Below are positions 1 to 5,835 of a stretch of 9,392 bases of DNA, piece after piece. Position 1 is the first letter of the stretch. The number at the start of each line of letters is the position of its first letter. Made by a program: the position numbers and the translations under genes. Below the pieces are notes generated by a model that made no database searches, was not told the origin of the DNA, and was given only the letters and a program-made list of their open reading frames with translations. Source of the DNA: JAAYBR01 sp033813475 (GTDB taxonomy: Bacteria > Hydrogenedentota > Hydrogenedentia > Hydrogenedentales > CAITNO01). Location: contig JAPXRP010000171.1 in assembly GCA_033813475.1 (NCBI GenBank), forward strand, positions 1 to 9,392, given 5' to 3'.

Positions 1-118
1 CCGGGACATCCCCCAAAATTTTGCCCAGACCACTTCCCTGCAAACAAAAGCCCCCGAAGACAAAACACTTACGACGGCGTACCGTCATTTCTTGGGGGAA
101 GTCCTGGGGGGATAATGG
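1..118. other. Upstream intergenic stretch, no gene seen
   Basis: I see no coding region here on either strand. The composition is less GC-biased than the genes that follow, with runs such as AAAATTTT at 15-22 and short C and G tracts. One small stem, GACGG-CGTA-CCGTC at 73-86, is followed by ATTTCTT. It could be a weak terminator for a gene left of the window, but five base pairs and a broken T tract make that uncertain. Confidence 0.5.
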
Positions 119-147
119 TTGACAAACCACAGCATGTGGTGTACACT
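119..147 (+). promoter_or_regulatory. Sigma70-type promoter of the mltD-like gene
   Basis: The -35 box is TTGACA (119-124), a perfect match to consensus. It is followed by a 17-nt spacer and the -10 box TACACT (142-147), which matches TATAAT at four of six positions. The predicted start of transcription is near 154, giving a leader of about 186 nt before the ATG at 340. The spacer holds the perfect inverted repeat ACCACA-GCA-TGTGGT (126-140), and GTGTACAC (139-146) is a palindrome lying over the -10. Consensus hexamers at ideal spacing, in front of a gene with a good ribosome-binding site, make this a confident call. Use of the dyads as operators is inference. Confidence 0.75.
126..140. promoter_or_regulatory. 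Candidate operator dyad within promoter spacer
   Basis: A perfect 6-bp inverted repeat, ACCACA / TGTGGT with a 3-nt centre, lies entirely between the -35 and -10 boxes. A protein bound here would block RNA polymerase or remodel the spacer. No regulator gene is in the window and I do not recognise the motif as a known operator. Confidence 0.35.
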
Positions 148-165
148 GCGTTGCTGGGCCGTGTC

Positions 166-198
166 GTGTGTTCCGCCGGGCGTGGCGGGGAAACACAC
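166..198 (+). promoter_or_regulatory. Leader stem-loop 1 in the mltD 5' UTR
   Basis: The arms GTGTGTT (166-172) and AACACAC (192-198) pair perfectly. They continue inward as CCGCC (173-177) with GGCGG (184-188) around a 6-nt loop, with a 3-nt bulge (189-191) on the 3' side. This 12-bp hairpin begins about a dozen bases after the predicted transcription start. It could stabilise the mRNA or regulate it. It has no U tract, so it is not an intrinsic terminator. Confidence 0.45.
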
Positions 199-233
199 CC
201 CTGAAGGCCCCTTACTAAACGGTTGGAAGTCTG

Positions 234-258
234 CACGGTCGGCTTGCGGGCCGCCGTG
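234..258 (+). promoter_or_regulatory. Leader stem-loop 2 in the mltD 5' UTR
   Basis: CACGG (234-238) and CGGC (240-243), separated by a bulged T, pair with GCCG (250-253) and CCGTG (254-258), leaving a 6-nt loop. This gives nine Watson-Crick pairs. It is the second strong hairpin in the leader. I could not match the pair of hairpins to a known riboswitch class. Confidence 0.4.
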
Positions 259-339
259 TCCTTGGCACGAACCCCGGGGTACGAGGGTGTGTCGCGCGGA
301 GCGGCGGGCCCATTTCCTCGAACGGTCACAGGAGGTCTC

Positions 340-2445
340 ATGCCCGAGGCAACACGGAGCACGGTCAAGGACCGTCTGCCGGAAACCGGGTTTTCCCGCA
401 GGGTCGGTCTGGCGGCGGCGGTGTTGGCGGTGTGTTTTTCGGCGGTTCTGGCGGGCTGCCAGAGCGCGGGCGTCCAGCGCGCGGTGGCGCATTTCAAGCC
501 CGCCCCGCGCGCGGAGGTGGGCGCGACGGAGCTGGAGCCGGTGGAGCCGGCGGCGGAGGGCGTCGCCCCCGGCGCGCGCAGCTATTCCCCCCTGGTGGTG
601 CCCAACCCCCTTCCCGCGCCGGTGGAGCGCGAGATTGTGGAGCTGACCACGGAGTACCCGAAGACGTTCCAGCGAGGCCTGGAGCGCGGTGCCAGGTACG
701 AGGAATACCTCCGGGGCCGTCTGCGGGCGGCGGGGATGCCGGAGGACCTGGTGTATCTGGCGATGGTGGAGAGCATGTACCGTCCGGAGGCGAAGTCGCC
801 GGCGGGGGCCTGCGGCATGTGGCAGTTCATGACGCCGACGGGCCGGCGGTTCAAGCTGCGCATAGACCATTATGTGGACGAGCGGTTTGACGTGCCCCGG
901 TCCACCGAGGCGGCGATCGGCTACCTGACGGCGCTGCACGACTATTTCGAGGGGAGCTGGGCCCATGCGATTACGGCGTACAACATGGGGGAGGGCGGCC
1001 TGAGCCGGGCGATGGCGGCAAACGGGGGGGAGCGGGACATCTGGCGCCTCATCAGCACGCCGCCGGCGAGCGACCGGATCAAGCTGGAGGCGAAGAAATA
1101 CTACGCCCGCATGCTGGCGTACATGGTGGTCACCCGCGACCTGGAGAAGTACGGGTTTGAAAAGTGCCCGGCCGTTCCCAACGACCTGACGCCGGTGCAT
1201 GTGGAGGGGATGTACTCCCTGGCGAAGCTGGACGAGGCGCTGGGCTACGCCCCGGGCACGCTGTCCCAGCACAATCCGGCGCTGATCCGGGGCGTGACCC
1301 CGCCCTCGGGGGGGATCACGGTGCATGTGCCGGCGCGGGACACGGAGCGTTTCCAGACCGCCCTGCGCGGCATGGCTCCCATGAAGTCGTCGCCCAAGGA
1401 CGTGATGCTCGCCGGCGGGAACGCGACGCACCGGGTCCGGAAGGGGGAGACCCTGGCGAGCATCTCCAAGAAGTACGGCGTGGGCGTGCAGGCCATTGTC
1501 AGGGAGAACAAGCTCAAGTCGGCGAACCGGCTTGCCGTGAACCAGACGCTGGTCATTCCGGGTGTGGCGGCGCGCGGCGGCAGCGAGTTGCGGGAGGCGC
1601 TGGCGGGGTCCGTCCCGCCCGCCCCGCGGGCGGAGCAGTCCCCGTCCGCGCCCGAGGCGCCCCGCGCCGAGACAACGGCCACCCACACGGTCCAGAAGGG
1701 GGACACGCCGGCGGGGGTCGCCCGGAAGTACAAGGTGTCCCTGGCCAGCCTCCAGGAGTGGAACGGACTGGGCAAGAACCCCGTGATCCGGGTGGGACAG
1801 AAACTCGTGGTGGGAAAGACGGCCGCCCCCGTGCGGGCGTCCGAACCGGCGGATTCTCCGTCGCACCATGTGGTCAAGAAGGGCGAGTACCCGGCCGTCA
1901 TTGCCAAGATGTACGAGATGGAGGTGGGCGAGCTGCTGCGGGCCAACAACCTGACGCCGAAATCAACGCTCCAAGTGGGCGACCGGCTGGTGGTCGCGCG
2001 GGCCCGGGCCGCGGCCCCGGCAGAGACGGCCGCCAAGGCGGCGCCGGCCGCCCCCGCCGCCGCAACCGAGCAGGTGACCATCAGGCACGTTGTGAAGCGG
2101 GGCGAGACGCTGTCCGCCATCGCGGCGCGGCACAAGGTCGCGCTCAAGGACCTGATGGCCCTGAACAAGCTGACGAACAAGTCGGTGCTGAAGGCGGGCC
2201 AGGAGCTGACGGTGCGCACGGAGATGCCCGCGGGGGCGGGGGGCGGCGCGCAGGGGGTGACGGTGGCGAAGGCGGAGACGGGTCAGGGCCGGAAGATCGC
2301 CCACAAGGTGGCCCCGGGCCAGAACCCCACGGTGATTGCCCGCAAGTACGGGGTTTCGGTGAAGGACATTTTCACCTGGAACGGCTGGACGACGGCGCCG
2401 GTGCTGAAGGTCGGCGACACGGTGACGGTCTTCGAGAGCCGGTGA
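340..2445 (+). CDS. mltD: MltD-like membrane-bound lytic murein transglycosylase with five LysM repeats
   Basis: This is a lytic transglycosylase that cleaves the MurNAc-GlcNAc bond of peptidoglycan with 1,6-anhydroMurNAc formation (family knowledge). The ATG at 340 is chosen because AGGAGGT (330-336) sits just upstream and a lipoprotein signal follows. That signal has a basic n-region (R20, R21), an Ala/Leu core and a VLAGC lipobox with the lipidated Cys at residue 40. The next residue is Gln, so outer-membrane sorting is likely. The SLT domain spans about 100-275 and has family signatures: VES with catalytic Glu144, GMWQFM (159-164), DER (180-182) and AYNMGEG (213-219). Five LysM repeats follow, at about 364-407, 449-491, 509-552, 582-625 and 653-697, joined by Ala/Pro-rich linkers. 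They should bind GlcNAc in glycan strands. At 701 aa it is much longer than the two-LysM E. coli MltD. The exact subfamily name is less certain than the activity. Confidence 0.93.
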   Translation: MPEATRSTVKDRLPETGFSRRVGLAAAVLAVCFSAVLAGCQSAGVQRAVAHFKPAPRAEVGATELEPVEPAAEGVAPGARSYSPLVVPNPLPAPVEREIVELTTEYPKTFQRGLERGARYEEYLRGRLRAAGMPEDLVYLAMVESMYRPEAKSPAGACGMWQFMTPTGRRFKLRIDHYVDERFDVPRSTEAAIGYLTALHDYFEGSWAHAITAYNMGEGGLSRAMAANGGERDIWRLISTPPASDRIKLEAKKYYARMLAYMVVTRDLEKYGFEKCPAVPNDLTPVHVEGMYSLAKLDEALGYAPGTLSQHNPALIRGVTPPSGGITVHVPARDTERFQTALRGMAPMKSSPKDVMLAGGNATHRVRKGETLASISKKYGVGVQAIVRENKLKSANRLAVNQTLVIPGVAARGGSELREALAGSVPPAPRAEQSPSAPEAPRAETTATHTVQKGDTPAGVARKYKVSLASLQEWNGLGKNPVIRVGQKLVVGKTAAPVRASEPADSPSHHVVKKGEYPAVIAKMYEMEVGELLRANNLTPKSTLQVGDRLVVARARAAAPAETAAKAAPAAPAAATEQVTIRHVVKRGETLSAIAARHKVALKDLMALNKLTNKSVLKAGQELTVRTEMPAGAGGGAQGVTVAKAETGQGRKIAHKVAPGQNPTVIARKYGVSVKDIFTWNGWTTAPVLKVGDTVTVFESR

Positions 2446-2481
2446 CCGGGCGGGGTCCGCTGGGGCGGGCCGCCGTTGATG

Positions 2482-2490
2482 TGGTAGCAT
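2482..2490 (+). promoter_or_regulatory. Possible extended -10 element before ppiC
   Basis: TGG-TAGCAT (2482-2490) fits an extended -10 (TGnTAnnAT), but no -35 box lies at normal spacing. If it is used, transcription would start close to 2497, inside the terminator-like hairpin that follows. This is a weak call, given because no better promoter is visible for the gene at 2596. Confidence 0.2.
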
Positions 2491-2493
2491 TCG

Positions 2494-2546
2494 GCCCGGA
2501 GTTCCCCCCGCGGCGGCGCGGGCGGGACTCCGGGCGTGCTTTTTTT
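2494..2546 (+). terminator. Strong rho-independent terminator or attenuator after mltD
   Basis: GCCCGGAGT (2494-2502) pairs perfectly with ACTCCGGGC (2527-2535). The stem continues inward from 2503/2526 through a T-G pair, two C-G pairs, one C-C mismatch and five more pairs to the loop GGCGGC (2512-2517). That makes about 17 pairs in total. An outer AGCA/TGCT pairing (2487-2490 with 2537-2540) may extend it. Seven T residues (2540-2546) follow. This is the clearest intrinsic terminator in the window. It ends 49 nt before the next ATG, so it either ends the mltD transcript or acts as an attenuator for the genes that follow. Confidence 0.85.
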
Positions 2547-2562
2547 GGATGGAAACACGGTG

Positions 2563-2581
2563 CCGCCGGGCCTCCCGGCGG
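2563..2581 (+). promoter_or_regulatory. Hairpin touching the ppiC Shine-Dalgarno
   Basis: CCGCCGGG (2563-2570) and CCCGGCGG (2574-2581) form a perfect 8-bp all-GC stem with a 3-nt loop. Its 3' arm supplies the first two G residues of the purine-rich ribosome-binding sequence GGAGGGAG (2580-2587) for the ATG at 2596. It could reduce ribosome access or protect the 5' end of a processed transcript. Confidence 0.5.
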
Positions 2582-2595
2582 AGGGAGAAAGACGA

Positions 2596-3741
2596 ATGAC
2601 GAGCAGGCTTGCAGTGGTTCTGACGGCGGTTCTTGCCCTGCTGGCGGCAGCGGCGGGGGCGCAGGCCCCGGACCTTTCCAGGATGGACATCGTGGAGCGG
2701 TCCACGCCGGACGGCCCCGTGGCGATTGTGGAGGGCGTGCCGATAGACCGGGAGGATTTCCTCCGGACCTATGAGCGGCATCTTGCCGAGGTGTCCCGGG
2801 TGGCCGGGCAGAAGGCCCTGCGCGATGAGGACCGGGTGCGGATCGGGCTGACCACGCTGGGCGAGCTGATCCGCCGGGAGATTCTCGTGAAGGAGGCGGC
2901 GCGCCGGGGGCTGAAGGTGCCCGAGGGCGAGGTGGACAAGGCCTACACGGAGAAACTGAGGCGCTTCACCGAGGAGCTGAAGGCGGCGGGGAAAGCCTCC
3001 CCCACGGAGCAGGAGGTGCTGGCCCTGGCGGGGCAGACCCGGGAGGATGCGCGGGAGAGCATCCGCAGCCAGCTGCTGGAGATCGAGGCGGCCCGCGCGC
3101 TGCAGAAGGAGCGCGGCGGCACGGTGGCGGACAAGGAGGTGCGGGAGTTCTTTGACAACCGGCCCGAGATGTTCAAGCAGCCGGGCGGGATGCGCGTCAG
3201 CCAGATGCTTTTCCGCCCCAAGCCGTCGGTCCAGAAGGCGGACGAGGCCGCCTGGAAGGCCGCGGAGAGCCTGGCGGAGCGCGCGCGGGCGCGCGTGCTG
3301 GCGGGGGAGAAGTTTGAGGTCGTGGCGCGGGACGTGTCGGAGGCCGCCGACGCGGCGGAGGGCGGGGACATGGGCCTGGTTCCCGCGGAGCAGCTTCCCC
3401 CGTTCTTCGTGGAGGTTCTGCGCGGCATGAAGCCGGGGGAGATCAGCAAGGTCTTCCGCAGCCAGTACGGCGCGCATGTCCTGCGGCTGGTGGAGACGTC
3501 CGACGAGAAGGCGGTCTCTTTCGACGACGCAAAGGCCCGCATTCGCCAGATTCTGGAGGGGGTGAAGACAGAGGACGCGGTGAACGATTTCATTGAGCCG
3601 ATTGTCAACGACCCGGACCGGACCAAGATTTTTGTCCAGCTGGAGCGGACACTGCGCCTGCTCGGGGCGGACGCCGCCGCCCAGGAAAAGACCGCGGCGC
3701 CGGCCGCCTCCTCGGGCGGGAGCGCCAAGAAGGGGCGGTGA
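2596..3741 (+). CDS. SurA/PrsA-like periplasmic parvulin-domain chaperone (PpiC family)
   Basis: This is an exported folding factor of 381 aa. It opens with a signal peptide (basic Arg4, then an Ala/Leu/Val core) and a likely cut after AQA at residue 24. A mostly helical SurA_N-like chaperone region spans about 40-195. A parvulin-type peptidyl-prolyl isomerase domain spans about 198-300, recognised from GGDMGLVP (256-263), MKPGEIS (278-284) and YGAHVLRL (291-298). The conserved C-terminal His is present (H294), but the first His of the usual HIL motif is Gln203 in VSQMLF, so isomerase activity may be weak or absent. A Lys/Ala-rich tail ends the protein. The start at 2596 is chosen for GGAGGGAG upstream and because it gives a clean signal peptide. 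The gene overlaps the M23 peptidase gene by one base, which suggests coupled translation. SurA versus PrsA cannot be decided, so no symbol is given. Confidence 0.87.
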   Translation: MTSRLAVVLTAVLALLAAAAGAQAPDLSRMDIVERSTPDGPVAIVEGVPIDREDFLRTYERHLAEVSRVAGQKALRDEDRVRIGLTTLGELIRREILVKEAARRGLKVPEGEVDKAYTEKLRRFTEELKAAGKASPTEQEVLALAGQTREDARESIRSQLLEIEAARALQKERGGTVADKEVREFFDNRPEMFKQPGGMRVSQMLFRPKPSVQKADEAAWKAAESLAERARARVLAGEKFEVVARDVSEAADAAEGGDMGLVPAEQLPPFFVEVLRGMKPGEISKVFRSQYGAHVLRLVETSDEKAVSFDDAKARIRQILEGVKTEDAVNDFIEPIVNDPDRTKIFVQLERTLRLLGADAAAQEKTAAPAASSGGSAKKGR

Positions 3742-5648
3742 TGGGTCCCATGCCGCGTTTTCTGGCCGGGGCCGCCGTGGCCTTGGCGGCGCTCCTCGCG
3801 GCCGCCGCCCCGCAGGACGGGTGGGTGTGGCCGCTGGAGCTGCCCCGGCGCCTTTCGGGCAGTTTCGGGGAGGACCGGGGCGCGCGGCACCACATGGGCA
3901 TTGACCTGCGAACAGGGGGCGCCACAGGGAAGGCGGTGCTCGCTGCGGGTGACGGGCATGTGAGCCGGGCGCGCTGCTCCGCGTGGGGGTATGGGCGGGC
4001 CCTTTATCTCCAGCTCGACAGCGGCCACACGGTGATCTACGGCCACCTGTCGGAGTACCAAGAGGGAATCGCGGCGGCGGTGCGGGCGAAACAGCACGCC
4101 GCCGCCCGCTACGACGTGGATGTGACCTTCACGCCGGACCAGTTTCCCGTGCGGAAGGGCCAGGTGGTCGCCAGGAGCGGCGACACGGGTTCGGGGCCGG
4201 CGCATCTGCATTTCGAGGTGCGCGACGCCGCCAACCGCGCCGTCAACCCGGCGACCCTCGGCCTCACCTGGGAGGACGCCACCCCCCCGCGGCCGGCGAA
4301 GCTGCTGGTCTGTCCGGCGGGGCCGGACTCCCGCGTGAACGGCGCGCCCGCGCCGGCGGTGTTCCCCCTGGAAAAGGACGCCTCGGGGCGCTACGCCTGC
4401 CCGCCGGTGCGGGTGCGCGGTCCGGTCGGCCTGGCGGTGGAATACACGGACCCGGAGCCCGACGGGCCGCGGCTGGGCGCGCACCGCGCGCGGCTGCTGG
4501 TGGACGGCGCGGAGCGGCATGTGGTCCAGTATGACCGTCTGTCCTACGGACAATATTATCATAATGCGGTAATGTACCACCCCTATCTTGAAGACCTGGG
4601 GCGCTTTCTGCTGCTGTGGCGGTGGCCGGGCAACCGCAGCGGATGCGTCCTGCCGCTCCCGGGGGACGGGTGGGTGGACATTGGGGGGGAGGCCCGCGAG
4701 GCCGTCGTGGAGCTGACGGATTTCATGGGGAACCGCGCCGAGGTTGCGGCCTCCCTGCTGCCCGGCGGGGCGGGGGAAGCTCCCGCCCCGGAAACGGCGC
4801 AAAACAGGGAAGTGGGACAGGTTTCCGCGCGCAGTCTGGGCGCGTGGCTGAGTCTGGAGGCGCGGTTTCCCTCGCCGGAGCCGGCGCCGCCGGTGCTGGA
4901 GTCGGAGGGGGCGGACGGCGCCCGGCAGACGCCGTTCGTGCGGACGGGCCCCGCGGTGTTTCATCTGGGCTGGGCGCCCGCCGCGGACGGGCCGCACCGC
5001 CTCCGGGTGGCGCACCCCCGGCTGAAGGCCTTCACGCTCGCGCCGTTCCGGGTGTCCCCGGGGGCGGCGCGGACGGTTCCCCTGGAGGGCGGCGGACGTC
5101 TTGACATTCCGCGCGGCGCCCCCTTCGGGGCCATGCTCCTTTGGGCCGGCGGGGATGCGGCGCTGGAACCCCGCGGGGCGCCCTTTGGGGAGCGTGCGCG
5201 CCTGACACTGCCCCTGCCTTCGCAGGTTTCTGACCCGCGGCGCGCGGGGATTGTGCGCGTCACGGACAAGGGGCGGCGGTGGATCGGCGGCCGCCCGGCG
5301 GCCGGCGAAGTGGAGGCGTCCATTGACGCGCTGGGCGCCTTTGCGGTGGACGAGGACACCGCGGCCCCGCGGCTGGGCGACTGGGCCCCGGAGGAGGGCT
5401 CCGTCACCCAGGGGCGCAGACCGCGGATTGTCGCCACGGTTTCCGACACCGGGAGCGGCGTGGCGGCGTGGTCTCTGCGGTGCGGCGGCCAGTGGCTCCT
5501 GAGCGCCTATGACGCGGACGACGGCAGGGTGGTCTGGGAGCGGGACGCGGACCTGCCGCCGGGGCCGCAAACCCTCACGCTGCGGGTGGAGGACGGGGCG
5601 GGGAACCGGGCGGAATTCGCGCGGGCCGTCGTGGTCGGCGTCCGGTAG
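3741..5648 (+). CDS. Exported M23 (LytM/lysostaphin-type) zinc metallopeptidase with beta-rich C-terminal half
   Basis: This is a probable peptidoglycan endopeptidase of 635 aa. A signal peptide occupies about residues 1-23. The M23 domain (about 28-175) has all its hallmark residues: the HxxxD motif His51/Asp55, His102 in YGHL, and the HxH motif His155/His157. In the LytM family the zinc ligands are the first His, the Asp and the last His, with the other two His in catalysis. The remaining 450 residues match no enzyme I recognise. They look like beta-sandwich modules, with segments such as VELTDFMGNRAEV (323-335) and a terminal module containing SDTGSG (568-573), YDADDG (590-595) and EDGAGN (617-622), as in Ig-like domains of envelope proteins. 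The ATG at 3741 shares its A with the upstream TGA, and AAGGGG lies five bases before it. A GTG at 3738 and an ATG at 3750 are possible alternative starts. Confidence 0.88.
   Translation: MGPMPRFLAGAAVALAALLAAAAPQDGWVWPLELPRRLSGSFGEDRGARHHMGIDLRTGGATGKAVLAAGDGHVSRARCSAWGYGRALYLQLDSGHTVIYGHLSEYQEGIAAAVRAKQHAAARYDVDVTFTPDQFPVRKGQVVARSGDTGSGPAHLHFEVRDAANRAVNPATLGLTWEDATPPRPAKLLVCPAGPDSRVNGAPAPAVFPLEKDASGRYACPPVRVRGPVGLAVEYTDPEPDGPRLGAHRARLLVDGAERHVVQYDRLSYGQYYHNAVMYHPYLEDLGRFLLLWRWPGNRSGCVLPLPGDGWVDIGGEAREAVVELTDFMGNRAEVAASLLPGGAGEAPAPETAQNREVGQVSARSLGAWLSLEARFPSPEPAPPVLESEGADGARQTPFVRTGPAVFHLGWAPAADGPHRLRVAHPRLKAFTLAPFRVSPGAARTVPLEGGGRLDIPRGAPFGAMLLWAGGDAALEPRGAPFGERARLTLPLPSQVSDPRRAGIVRVTDKGRRWIGGRPAAGEVEASIDALGAFAVDEDTAAPRLGDWAPEEGSVTQGRRPRIVATVSDTGSGVAAWSLRCGGQWLLSAYDADDGRVVWERDADLPPGPQTLTLRVEDGAGNRAEFARAVVVGVR
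4531..4565 (+). promoter_or_regulatory. Possible internal promoter in an AT-rich patch
   Basis: Within the M23 gene, ATGACC (4531-4536), a 17-nt spacer and TATTAT (4554-4559) resemble a promoter (four of six and five of six matches). The patch also holds the small palindrome ATTAT-C-ATAAT (4555-4565). It stands out in a very GC-rich gene, but the residues it encodes (a Tyr/His/Asn-rich stretch) may explain the AT content by themselves. Confidence 0.2.
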
Positions 5649-5676
5649 CGCCGCCTTTGCCCCCCGGCGGGCGGGC

Positions 5677-5727
5677 AAAAAAAACGGGGCGTTGTTTGTT
5701 GACTCGGGCGGCAAAATATGCTATGCT
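5677..5727 (+). promoter_or_regulatory. str operon promoter with UP-like A tract
   Basis: The -35 box TTGACT (5699-5704), an exact 17-nt spacer and the -10 box TATGCT (5722-5727) predict a start near 5734, about 100 nt before rpsL. Eight A residues (5677-5684) fall at about -57 to -50, where the distal UP-element subsite binds the RNA polymerase alpha C-terminal domain. A T-rich stretch abuts the -35. This arrangement is typical of highly expressed ribosomal promoters. The boxes are seen directly; the UP role is inferred from position. Confidence 0.75.
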
Positions 5728-5760
5728 ACGCGTCCGTTGTCGCATGGCGGTGCCGTGTGT

Positions 5761-5796
5761 CGCACCGCACGGGTGCGTTGTCCACCGGCGCGCCGG
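5761..5796 (+). promoter_or_regulatory. Structured elements in the rpsL leader
   Basis: CGCACC (5761-5766) pairs with GGTGCG (5772-5777) around the loop GCACG. A perfect 12-base palindrome, CCGGCGCGCCGG, lies at 5785-5796. Both are in the untranslated leader between the str promoter and the rpsL start. No known ribosomal-protein leader motif was recognised, and high GC makes such pairings fairly likely by chance. Confidence 0.3.
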
Positions 5797-5835
5797 CGGC
5801 GGAGAATCCAGGCTTATTGTCCAGGGAGAGAAGTT

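Noticed and set aside
9..99. TCCCCCAA (9-16) complementary to TTGGGGGA (92-99)
   Set aside because: The arms are eight bases long, 75 nt apart, of low complexity, and lie upstream of the mapped promoter boxes. Chance pairing is the simplest reading.
223..339. N-terminal extension of the MltD frame to the GTG-type start at 223
   Set aside because: The ATG at 340 has a full Shine-Dalgarno and opens directly into a lipoprotein signal. The extension would bury that signal.
154..339. c-di-AMP (ydaO) or c-di-GMP riboswitch in the mltD leader
   Set aside because: Considered because such RNAs control wall hydrolases, but I could not find the conserved core motifs of either class.
85..1869. Long open frame of 594 codons on the - strand
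   Set aside because: It lies antisense to the MltD gene, whose domains are clear. The translation is Arg/His/Pro-rich without any recognisable motif, which is the usual shadow of a GC-rich gene.
5659..5684. Hairpin-like GC stretch followed by eight A residues after the M23 gene
   Set aside because: An intrinsic terminator on the + strand needs a T tract after the stem. On the - strand the T run precedes the stem. It is better read as part of the str promoter region.
2943..5714. Open frame of 923 codons on the - strand
   Set aside because: It is antisense to two well-supported genes, has low-complexity basic composition and no family motifs. It is a GC-bias artefact.
5509..5835. Upstream extension of the rpsL frame into the M23 gene
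   Set aside because: The TTG at 5836 gives the canonical S12 N-terminus with a good ribosome-binding site. The extension overlaps another gene and crosses the promoter.
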